A stretch of 64,000 nucleotides of DNA. It comes from Tautonia marina. GTDB taxonomy: Bacteria; Planctomycetota; Planctomycetia; Isosphaerales; Isosphaeraceae. Below are positions 50,892 to 57,807 of the stretch, piece by piece. Numbering within the stretch: position 1 is the first letter of the stretch; every line of letters begins with the position of its first letter. The DNA lies in contig NZ_WEZF01000002.1 of NCBI RefSeq assembly GCF_009177065.1, forward strand, positions 62,001 to 126,000, in the 5' to 3' direction. Position numbers and translations under genes: made by a program. The notes below the pieces were generated by a model, which saw only the letters and a list, made by a program, of their open reading frames with translations, was not told the DNA's origin and made no database searches.

Positions 50892-51311
50892 GTGGGCAAG
50901 AAGTTATATGTCGGTAACCTGACCTTCAAGGTCGACAGCTCCGAGCTCGAGCAGCTGTTTTCGCAGTACGGCACCGTCCAGAGTGCCCAGGTCATCCAGG
51001 ACCGCGACACCGGCCGCAGCAAGGGCTTCGGCTTCGTCGAGATGGACACCGATGAGCAGGCTCAGGCCGCCATCGACGGCTTGCACGATTACGATTACGG
51101 TGGTCGTCGCCTGACCGTCAACGAAGCCCGTCCTCGCGAGGATCGAGGCGGCGGCGGTGGTCGTGGCGGCTACGGTGGCGGCGGCGGCGGTGGTCGTGGC
51201 GGCTACGGTGGCGGCGGCGGCGGTGGTCGTGGCGGCTACGGTGGCGGCGGCGGCGGTGGTGGTTTCAGCGGCGGTCGTTACGGCGGCGGCGGCGGTGGTG
51301 GTCGGTATTAA
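50892..51311 (+). CDS. Glycine-rich RRM RNA-binding protein 1
   Basis: 139 aa from GTG 50892, with AGGAG seven bases upstream; the in-frame ATG 50874 would add six residues, but the paralogue aligns at GTG. One RRM covers residues 1-82: RNP2 LYVGNL (~5-10), RNP1 KGFGFVEM (~44-51), and the aromatic residues for RNA stacking are present. The tail is Gly/Arg/Tyr-rich (RGGY repeats, ~85-139), as in RNA-chaperone-like proteins. The same layout occurs in cyanobacterial Rbp proteins, several of which are cold-induced. It probably binds single-stranded RNA and remodels mRNA. The gene has its own leader and hairpin terminator. It is a close paralogue of the gene at 52542. Confidence 0.92.
   Translation: MGKKLYVGNLTFKVDSSELEQLFSQYGTVQSAQVIQDRDTGRSKGFGFVEMDTDEQAQAAIDGLHDYDYGGRRLTVNEARPREDRGGGGGRGGYGGGGGGGRGGYGGGGGGGRGGYGGGGGGGGFSGGRYGGGGGGGRY
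51162..51260 (+). repeat. 33-bp tandem repeats in RRM 1 tail
   Basis: Three copies of a 33-base unit begin at 51162, 51195 and 51228, each coding RGGYGGGGGGG. They are internal to the RRM 1 coding region and the likely site of replication slippage. Confidence 0.9.
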
Positions 51312-51427
51312 TCCAACCGCGTGACCAATTCGATCCGATCACAGTAGGCTGGCTCGATCACCAACTGTCTTCGGTCGTTTGATCCTCGATCGTGGGGTCC
51401 GATTCGTCCGACTCTTGCGAAATAACG

Positions 51428-51465
51428 ACGCCGGAGTCCTCGCAATCCTTGCGAGGCTCCGGCGT
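51428..51465. terminator. Hairpin terminator shared by RRM 1 and the convergent stress-type gene
   Basis: An 18/17-base inverted repeat (ACGCCGGAGTCCTCGCAA / TTGCGAGGCTCCGGCGT, one bulged T) with a three-base loop, followed by TTCGTTT. It lies 116 bases after RRM 1 and 32 bases beyond the stop of the minus-strand gene at 51498. Confidence 0.85.
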
Positions 51466-51497
51466 TTCGTTTGCGCAGGGTTGTTGCAACGAGTCCA

Positions 51498-52028
51498 TCA
51501 ATAGCGATCGATCCGTGCCGCACCCGCAGTGCGCCAGTCCGACTCGATCGCCCGGGCATCGGCCTCCGAAGCGCACTCAACCCCGAGGACAATCCCCCCT
51601 TCGGCCACCCCGGCTTCGTATTCCTTCGCATGGTCCTCGGGAATCCCCCAGCCCACCAGCGCCCCGACCAGGCCACCCGTCAGCCCACCGGCCCCCGCGC
51701 CGGCCAGACCCGCGGCCAGTGGTCCAGCTACCACCAGCCCCAGCCCCGGAAGAATCAGACTGGTCCCAATCGCCGCGATCGCCCCAATCAATCCCCCCGT
51801 AATCGAGCCGATCGCCCCACCAACTCCCGAACCCTCCAGCGCCTTGTTCCCTTCCTCCGTGCCGACCGTTCCTTCAGGGTAATGACGCTTCCTTGCCTCA
51901 TCCGTCATCACCGTACTGATTCGGTCGTGGCTGTATCCTCGATCCAGGACCGCCTGATACGCCTTGTCCGCGCTCGCCCGATCCTTGAACAGGGCGCTGA
52001 CCATCGTTTGCGTCGTGGTGCTCATCAT
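51498..52028 (-). CDS. Glycine-zipper, YflT/general-stress-type membrane-active protein
   Basis: 176 aa from ATG 52028, with AAAGGAGGAG upstream, an excellent Shine-Dalgarno sequence. The N-terminal ~45 residues (MVSALFKDRASADKAYQAVLDRGYSHDRISTVMTDEARKRHY) match the general-stress-protein 17M/YflT-type domain, as does the terminal VECASEADARAIESDWRTAGAARID. Between them lies a very Gly/Ala-rich stretch with two hydrophobic segments (VGGAIGSITGGLIGAIAAIGTSLILPG and AAGLAGAGAGGLTGGLVGALVGW), a glycine-zipper pattern that can insert in membranes. Proteins of this kind are often induced by general stress. The gene sits between the two RRM genes on the opposite strand. Confidence 0.8.
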   Translation of the reverse strand: MMSTTTQTMVSALFKDRASADKAYQAVLDRGYSHDRISTVMTDEARKRHYPEGTVGTEEGNKALEGSGVGGAIGSITGGLIGAIAAIGTSLILPGLGLVVAGPLAAGLAGAGAGGLTGGLVGALVGWGIPEDHAKEYEAGVAEGGIVLGVECASEADARAIESDWRTAGAARIDRY

Positions 52029-52362
52029 GCTGCTCCTCCTTTGCGTGTCTCAAGATGATCCCACCAGGAGTCCCCAACGATCGGGGACGCCAGTTCAGAC
52101 CATCCGGGCTTGAAAACCCATCCGAGAATATCTGCAACTTCCGCACCAAGACGGCCACCTCACCCGCCTCCCTCCCAAACCGAACCACCCGCGGCTCCAA
52201 ATCACCGCAACATAAAATAGATTCTAATAAAGGATGATGTATAAGTTTTCAACTACTTTCTCAACAGATCTCCTTGCTCGTTCATCGCATTCCCGCACAG
52301 AGCCATTCAATCAAATTTTCGAATTCGAAAAAAAGCCTCTTCCCCCCGTCGGGGTTCCCTGG
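52029..52362. other. Intergenic region, partly AT-rich, no gene
   Basis: Upstream of the stress-type gene and of the second RRM gene. The 52210-52330 stretch is unusually AT-rich (ATAAAATAGATTCTAATAAA near 52213), in contrast to the surrounding GC-rich DNA, and probably holds promoter or UP elements. No tRNA-like or repeat structure was seen. Confidence 0.5.
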
Positions 52363-52368
52363 TACCAT
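52363..52368 (+). promoter_or_regulatory. -10-like box (TACCAT) of second RRM gene
   Basis: TACCAT occupies the same place relative to conserved Block A as TATAAT in the first RRM gene. It matches consensus at four of six positions. Confidence 0.45.
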
Positions 52369-52375
52369 TCATCTC

Positions 52376-52541
52376 GGCTGGTTGAATGATTGAGCAAGCG
52401 TATCCGTTCTCTTCAAGCACGCTTCTCGCTTCCCTCTCTCGTCTTTCCTGCCTCTCGGGCTCCGATCGCTGAGAGCCCCGTCCCCCTCGGCCCGGGACGT
52501 GTCTTGCGGGGTCGATTCCCCCTCCTTTCTGGGGTGGTCTG
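52376..52541 (+). promoter_or_regulatory. Conserved 5' leader of RRM gene 2, candidate cis-regulatory RNA
   Basis: 166 bases from the Block A start (52376-52400) to the TTG start. Block B is 52443-52498. Both blocks match the first RRM gene's leader in order, spacing (42 versus 43 bases) and distance to the start (43 versus 45 bases). The intervening bases differ much more, so the blocks, not the whole leader, appear to be under selection. Confidence 0.65.
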
Positions 52542-52865
52542 TTGTCAAAGAAGCTCTACGTCGGCAACCTGAGCTACCAGGTTGACGATTCTTCTCTCGA
52601 AACCCTCTTCGCTCATTTCGGCTCGGTTCAGAGCGCCCAGGTGATCCAGGATCGCGACACCGGCCGAAGCAAAGGCTTCGGCTTCGTCGAGATGGACACC
52701 GAGAACGAAGCGCAAGCCGCAATTGATGGCCTGCACGATTACGAATACGGTGGTCGCCGTCTGACCGTCAATGAAGCCAAGCCCCGAGAGCCCCGCACCG
52801 GTGGCGGTGGTCGTGGCGGCTACGGTGGCGGCGGCGGATACGGTGGTGGCGGTCGCCGCTACTGA
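52542..52865 (+). CDS. Glycine-rich RRM RNA-binding protein 2
   Basis: 107 aa from TTG 52542, with GGGGTGG about four bases upstream. One RRM (KKLYVGNLSYQVDD, RNP2; SKGFGFVEMDTEN, RNP1) is followed by a shorter Gly/Arg tail (GGGGRGGYGGGGGYGGGGRRY). The RRM is about 80% identical to that of the gene at 50892, including the run SAQVIQDRDTGRSKGFGFVEMDT (~31-53). It is likely a recent tandem duplicate with the same RNA-chaperone role. Using TTG as start fits the paralogue's GTG; no ATG is available in frame nearby. The hairpin at 52949 terminates it. Confidence 0.9.
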   Translation: MSKKLYVGNLSYQVDDSSLETLFAHFGSVQSAQVIQDRDTGRSKGFGFVEMDTENEAQAAIDGLHDYEYGGRRLTVNEAKPREPRTGGGGRGGYGGGGGYGGGGRRY

Positions 52866-52948
52866 GCCGCACCCACCCATCGGTCAGTTGCTTGACTCGG
52901 GGATCGCTCGAGTCGAGCCACCGACCTGACTCGCTCTCACAACAACTT

Positions 52949-52990
52949 GGCCCTGGTCACCCCGCTTTCACAATTCGGGTGACCAGGGCC
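52949..52990 (+). terminator. Hairpin terminator after RRM 2
   Basis: Inverted repeat GGCCCTGGTCACCCCG / CGGGTGACCAGGGCC (one bulged C), loop 11 bases, 84 bases after the stop. Confidence 0.7.
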
Positions 52991-53123
52991 TCGATCGTTT
53001 TCCGGCCGGACATTCCGGCCCCTTCGCCCTGCAGCGGACGCTCGCTCGCTCGAACACAAAACAAGCCGGGACATGCCTCGCATGCCCCGGCTCGATTAGC
53101 TTGATCACGCGTTCACAAGCGAC

Positions 53124-54413
53124 TCAGACCGTCGGTTCCCAGCCTTCGGCGTACTCGCGCTTCCAGTATGACATCGCCTCATCGTCGTTCTGGATCTTGC
53201 CGTTCGACGGATCGCACTTCAGCGACCGGCCGACCCGATGGGCAATGTTCCCCAGGTGGCAGAGCAAGGTGCTCTTCACCCCCTGCTCGATCTCCGCGTT
53301 CAGCGCCAGCGGCGTGTCGTTGCGGATCGCATTGACGAAGTTCGTCAGATGCTCAGGCTCGCCCAGCACCCCTCGCACCGACTTCACTTCCTGGCCCGCG
53401 TTGTCCTTGATCGTGTACGACCCGTTGCCGAACATCTCCAGGGCACCGTCGGTCCCGAAGAAGATCACGAACGGCGCCGGGGCGTTGCCGTTGCAGCTCA
53501 GCCCCTGCCAGTCGGCCGAGATCCGGTTCGGGAACTCGAACGACACCGTGTGGGTGTCCGGCGTCTCCTGCTCGTCGTCAAAGACGTAGCGCCCGCCGGT
53601 GCTCACCACCGAAATCGGCAGATCCACGCCGAGACCCCAGCGCACCAGGTCGAGCCCATGCACGCCGTTGTTGCCCAGCTCGCCGTTGCCCCAGTGCCAG
53701 AACCAGTGCCAGTTGTAATGCACCACGTTGCTCTTGAACGGCCTCCGAGGGGCAGGGCCTTGCCACAGTTCGTAGTCAATCTGGCTCGGCGCTTCCGAGG
53801 GATCGGCAGAGCCAATCGAGCCGCGACGGCTGTTGTAAAACGACCTCGCATGGTAGAGCCGACCGATCGCGCCGTCCTTGATCGCCTCCACCGCTTCGAT
53901 CAACTGCGGGCTGCTCCGTCGCTGCGAGCCCATCTGCACGGCCTTGTTGTACTTGCGGGCCGCCTCGACCATCATCTCCCCTTCCCAGGGGTTATGACAG
54001 GCCGGCTTCTCCACATAAACATGTTTATCGGCCTTGCAACCGAGAATCGTTGCCGGCCCGTGCCAGTGATTGGGAGCCGCGCAGACCAATGCATCAACGT
54101 CCGGATCGTCGAGAATGCGTCGGAAATCCTGAATCGCTTCCGGGCTCTGATCGCCAACCGTCTTGCGAACCGCGTCAGCGCCCGCGTCGGCCCGATCCTG
54201 GTCCACATCGCAGCAATACTTGACCGTCACGCCCGGGGTCTTGGCAAAGCCGGTCGCCAGCGCTCGGCCTCGGCTCAGGCCCATCACCCCAACCGTCACC
54301 CGATCATTCGGCGCATTGCCGCTCGCCCAACCCTTGGCCGCTGTGAACGCCAGGGAGCCCACGGCAACTCCCGAGCCCCCCAGGAACCCCCGACGATTGA
54401 TCGAACCGGTCAT
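53124..54413 (-). CDS. Tat-exported Gfo/Idh/MocA family oxidoreductase
   Basis: 429 aa from ATG 54413 (GGAGGG upstream). The Tat signal NRRGFLGGSGVAVGSLAFTAA (~6-26) precedes a Rossmann fold with RVTVGVMGLSRGRALATGF (~38-56), KYCCDVDQDRADAG, CAAPNHWHGPATI (~112) and VYVEKPACHNPWEGEMM (EKP Lys ~134). The C-terminal part reads VVHYNWHWFWHWGNGELGNNGVHGLDLVRWGLGV, the same HYNWHWFW...GN signature as the paralogue at 7032. It should oxidise or reduce a sugar derivative in the periplasm with bound NAD(P). The gene is divergent from the TIM-barrel isomerase at 55221 across an 807-base region. Confidence 0.9.
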   Translation of the reverse strand: MTGSINRRGFLGGSGVAVGSLAFTAAKGWASGNAPNDRVTVGVMGLSRGRALATGFAKTPGVTVKYCCDVDQDRADAGADAVRKTVGDQSPEAIQDFRRILDDPDVDALVCAAPNHWHGPATILGCKADKHVYVEKPACHNPWEGEMMVEAARKYNKAVQMGSQRRSSPQLIEAVEAIKDGAIGRLYHARSFYNSRRGSIGSADPSEAPSQIDYELWQGPAPRRPFKSNVVHYNWHWFWHWGNGELGNNGVHGLDLVRWGLGVDLPISVVSTGGRYVFDDEQETPDTHTVSFEFPNRISADWQGLSCNGNAPAPFVIFFGTDGALEMFGNGSYTIKDNAGQEVKSVRGVLGEPEHLTNFVNAIRNDTPLALNAEIEQGVKSTLLCHLGNIAHRVGRSLKCDPSNGKIQNDDEAMSYWKREYAEGWEPTV

Positions 54414-55220
54414 GGTCGCTGCCCTCCAGATCGCGTCGTGTCTCAATCGGACTCAGGCCGGACAATCCGCGATCGGCACGCGAATCCCCCGGCATCAAGG
54501 TGCCAGGCTACGCGGTCGAGCCCCCAAAGTCCAGCATCACGCGATCCAACGACCAACCCGCGCGGCAACACACCGAACGAATTAATTAAGAAAAACGTCC
54601 AGGACGACTCCTGCACATAAATCTTTTAATTAAGCCAAGCTTAAGTCGCGAGCAACGAAAGCCTTGACCCGAAGCCGATCGCGGCATCCTGCCAGTGATC
54701 GGCCCCGGATCGGGCTTCTCGAACACGCCACGAACCCATGAAGACGAGGGGAATCCCCCGCTTCGGCGCGTTCACGGAACAGACCCCGAACAGCGCGTCC
54801 TTGCAGTCCGGGAGCGTTCCGTTCTTTTTTTCGTGCAATGCGGAATTCGTTCAGCCCCGCGAGCGATTCGCGGCAGATCCGAGCAGATCGCATGAACGCC
54901 ATCGTCAATCGGGGACCTCTTGAACTGAAGCACCTGACCTGGCATCTTTCGTCGGTGTTCCCCCGAATGACGATTGCCAAAGTACGACGTGTTTCAAAAA
55001 CCGTCAAGTCTTTTGTAACAATTTTTCGGATACCTACCCTGGCGATCATTGCCCCATCTGATCGCCGTCTCTCAGGTCTCCGCGCGGGGTTTCAACAAGA
55101 TTGGATTCCGAATCGTTCGTGGACTCGACACCATCGGAACGGTGCCCGTCTTGTCCCAACTGCTCCCAAACGTCAAGGTGAACCATCGTCCCAGGAGCCC
55201 CGGAATCAAGGAGCGAACCC
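54414..55220. other. Long divergent intergenic region, no confident gene
   Basis: Only Arg/Ser-rich shadow frames are present, with no ribosome binding site that fits them. An AT-rich nested dyad at 54582-54633 (listed separately) and a pyrimidine-rich tract near 54825 are the only features seen. The promoters of both flanking genes must lie here. Confidence 0.5.
54582..54633. promoter_or_regulatory. Nested dyad: TTAATTAA boxes flanking CAGGA-CGAC-TCCTG
   Basis: Two TTAATTAA palindromes (54582-54589 and 54626-54633) lie 44 bases apart start to start. Almost exactly midway is the inverted repeat CAGGA-CGAC-TCCTG (54600-54613); the two symmetry centres differ by one base. The A-rich (AAGAAAAA) and T-rich (ATCTTTT) sides are also roughly complementary. 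It lies about 170-220 bases upstream of the Gfo/Idh/MocA start. Confidence 0.5.
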
Positions 55221-56213
55221 ATGCGCATTGGACTGGATTGCTACACCGTGAGCCACCTGGGCCTCACTCCGGCCGATTCGCTTCAGTTCGCCGCGTCGCT
55301 CCAGCTCGACGGCGTCCAGTTCCTCGAACCTGCGGCCCTCGTTCCCGACCTTGCCCCCGACCGCTTCAAACAGCTCCGTCGAGATGCCGACGCCCTCAAC
55401 CTTTACCTCGAACTCGGCCTGCCCAGTCCCAACCCGTTCGGACAGCTCAGCCCCCCCACCGCACCGATCGACCCGGCCGAGCGCGCCTCCTGGTTCCGTC
55501 CCCACCTGGAAGCCGTCGCGGCTCTCGGCCTCCCTCATGCCCGCATTTTCATCGGTAATCGTCATGACCGATTTCGAACCGATGTCCCCTGGTCGCGGCA
55601 GTGCGAGGCCGCCGCGCAAACGCTCCGCGCCATGCGGGCCGATTTGCTGGCCCTCGGGCTGCGACTCGGGGTGGAAACCCATGCCGATCTGACCTGCGAC
55701 GAGTTGCTCCGGCTCATCGACACGGTCGGCGATGACATCCTCGGGGTCACGCTCGATACCGGCAATCTGCCCATGCGTCTCGATGACCCCCTCCTCGCCG
55801 CCGAACGACTCGCCCCTCTGGTCGTGATGACCCACACCAAGGACGCCGTCCTCGCCTTCACCGATCGCGGCCTCTGCTGGCAGGCTCGCCCGGTCGGCGA
55901 GGGATGTATCCCGATCCCCGCCATGCTCGACCTGCTTCACCGGCACAACCCTGGCCTCAACCTCTCCATCGAGCTACACCCGAGAACCTACGACCTGCCG
56001 ATCTTCGACCCGTCCTGGCTGGCCTGGTTCCCCACCCTCGAACCCGCGTCACTCGCCGCCGTCGTTCACCTCGCGGAGGGTTGCGAGCGCCGATTCGCCG
56101 ATGGCAGCATGCCCCACCCGACCGAGGTCGAGGCCCTTCCCTGGCCCGAGCGTGCTGAAGCCTGGATCACCCGCTCTGCGGCCTTCCTTCGCTCCCACCT
56201 GCCGACCTCTTGA
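55221..56213 (+). CDS. Sugar phosphate isomerase/epimerase-type TIM-barrel protein
   Basis: 330 aa. AAGGAG lies seven bases before the ATG. The AP-endonuclease-2/xylose-isomerase-like barrel starts with MRIGLDCYTVSHLGLTPAD, followed by LQLDGVQFLE (~30-39), HARIFIGNRHDR (~105), LRLGVETHADLTCDELLRLI (metal-ligand Glu ~155), GVTLDTGNLP (~178), VVMTHTKDAVL (~200) and LNLSIELHPRTYDLPIFDPSW (last Glu ~250). Those Glu/Asp/His positions correspond to the metal site of isomerases and epimerases. It is cytosolic. It is divergent from the exported Gfo/Idh/MocA oxidoreductase, so both may handle the same sugar or cyclitol derivative. Confidence 0.87.
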   Translation: MRIGLDCYTVSHLGLTPADSLQFAASLQLDGVQFLEPAALVPDLAPDRFKQLRRDADALNLYLELGLPSPNPFGQLSPPTAPIDPAERASWFRPHLEAVAALGLPHARIFIGNRHDRFRTDVPWSRQCEAAAQTLRAMRADLLALGLRLGVETHADLTCDELLRLIDTVGDDILGVTLDTGNLPMRLDDPLLAAERLAPLVVMTHTKDAVLAFTDRGLCWQARPVGEGCIPIPAMLDLLHRHNPGLNLSIELHPRTYDLPIFDPSWLAWFPTLEPASLAAVVHLAEGCERRFADGSMPHPTEVEALPWPERAEAWITRSAAFLRSHLPTS

Positions 56214-56236
56214 GGCACCACCCCCCGTCCGGTCCC

Positions 56237-57391
56237 TTACTCCCCTTCGATCGGCTGCTCTAGGTAGAGCTTGAGGTAGCTTTCGTAACGACACTCATAA
56301 ATTTGATCGCGTGCAAGAGCATCCTTCACGGCGCAGTCCGCTTCATGAATATGCGAGCAATCCGGAAATTTGCAGTGCGGAATATACGCTCGAAACTCGA
56401 TGAAATACTGCTCCAGTTCCCAGGGCTCGACATCCCACAGTTCAAACTGCCGAAGGCCCGGGGTATCGACCACGTACCCCCCTTGCTCCAACCGTAAGAG
56501 TTCCGCATAGGTCGTTGTGTGTTTCCCCTTGCGCGTCCAGGACGACACCTCGCCGACCTTCAGGTTCAAGCCCGGCTGCACGACATTCAGCAACGAGCTT
56601 TTCCCGACACCGCTTTGCCCCGAAAGCGCCGTCGTCCCCTGCCCCAGCACCTCCCGCAGACGATTAATGCCCAGCCCACTGCTGGCCGAACAGGGAATCA
56701 CTTCATATCCAAGCTGCGCGTACAACCCAAACACCCACTGATAATCCGCCAAATCGACCAGATCCGCCTTGTTCAAGACGATGATCGGCCGCACTTCCCC
56801 CTTCTCCGCCGAGATGAGATACCGATCAATCAATGGGAGCTTCAGTTCCGGTTCGGCAAAAGCCGAGACAATCAGCAGTTGATCGACATTGGAAACAATC
56901 ACGTGTTCCCGGTGCCGGTAGCCTCGCGTGACGGTCCCCGACCGCGGTTCCACTTTCTCGATCACCCCCTGGTCTTCGCCGCTCGGTCGGAACCAGATCC
57001 GGTCGCCGACGGCGACCACGTTCCGTCCGTCGATCGCCAGATTCTTCAGAACCCGACGAACCCCGCACCGGTACCGCCTGCCGTCCTCGGCCTGCACGAC
57101 CGACTCCAGGCCATGCACCCGAAGCACCCGACCGGACAGGCATTCCGACAGATCTACCGCCAGAGCGCCCAGCGGATCGTCTCCCGATCCCGACTCGGGC
57201 GACTGCCCATCCACTTCCTGCATCACGGTCCGATGGCGCGACAATGCCCCTTTCGCCCGCACGCGCTCGGCCGAGACCGGGTCGGCCCCTCGAACTTCCC
57301 CCCCTTCGAATCGGCGGGTCAAATCGTTCGATCGGGTGCGGGTCTGGCGATTCTTTCGAAACGCCACGCGGACCTTTTTCTTTTTCGACAC
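56237..57391 (-). CDS. rsgA: Ribosome small-subunit-dependent GTPase A
   Basis: 384 aa; GTG 57391 begins MSKKKKVRVAFRKNRQ. The N-terminal OB-fold (SGRVLRVHGLESVVQAEDGRRYRCGVRRVLK...VAVGDRIWF, ~87-135) is followed by the circularly permuted GTPase: IIVLNKADLVD (G4, ~208-218), TALSGQSGVGKSSLLNVV (P-loop, ~263-280), SSWTRKGKHTTTYAELLRL (switch, G2) and VVDTPGLRQF (G3). The C-terminal zinc motif is CKFPDCSHIHEADCAV. The enzyme releases assembly factors from 30S subunits late in maturation. The basic, low-complexity N-terminal ~80 residues are longer than usual. The gene converges on the isomerase gene and is divergent from the collagen-like gene. Confidence 0.95.
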   Translation of the reverse strand: MSKKKKVRVAFRKNRQTRTRSNDLTRRFEGGEVRGADPVSAERVRAKGALSRHRTVMQEVDGQSPESGSGDDPLGALAVDLSECLSGRVLRVHGLESVVQAEDGRRYRCGVRRVLKNLAIDGRNVVAVGDRIWFRPSGEDQGVIEKVEPRSGTVTRGYRHREHVIVSNVDQLLIVSAFAEPELKLPLIDRYLISAEKGEVRPIIVLNKADLVDLADYQWVFGLYAQLGYEVIPCSASSGLGINRLREVLGQGTTALSGQSGVGKSSLLNVVQPGLNLKVGEVSSWTRKGKHTTTYAELLRLEQGGYVVDTPGLRQFELWDVEPWELEQYFIEFRAYIPHCKFPDCSHIHEADCAVKDALARDQIYECRYESYLKLYLEQPIEGE

Positions 57392-57807
57392 GGTTCGGAA
57401 CAGCCCCCAGGTTCATTGAGCATCGGTGAGACGACCTAAAGATCCCCTTACGAAAGGAAGGGTATGGAGCGGCCCGAGCCAGTGTCAATCACTCAGGACC
57501 AGTCCTCCCGCAACTTCCCGCAATCTCCGCACCAACCCCTCCTTCCTGATCGAAGCGATCAGTCCGAGACCACGCTGATGCGAGGAGACACCGAACCGCC
57601 CCGATCGGTTCGAGAGTTCACCCCTTCCTTTATGAGCGACAGCCCGAGAAGGTTGCCTCCAATCGTCGCGGAACCGCCCGGTTGTTGGCGCGACCTCAAC
57701 GGCACGGATACCATCAAGGCATCTGATCAAATCACACGAGCCGGAGCGGACGACCATCCTCGATCCGCTTCCAGCCCCGGAGTCGATCCAGACGAAAGGA
57801 CGGTCCC
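57392..57807. other. Divergent intergenic region without a gene
   Basis: 416 bases between rsgA and the collagen-like gene. Overlapping shadow frames exist, none with a convincing start. It should hold both promoters. No repeat or hairpin of note was seen. Confidence 0.5.

Noticed and set aside
53238-54620. 460-codon plus-strand open frame
   Set aside because: Antisense to the Gfo/Idh/MocA gene; Arg/His-rich shadow composition.
54630-55251. Two opposing open frames of about 137-139 codons in the long divergent gap
   Set aside because: Arg/Ser-rich, no start signals, not recognised; judged non-coding.
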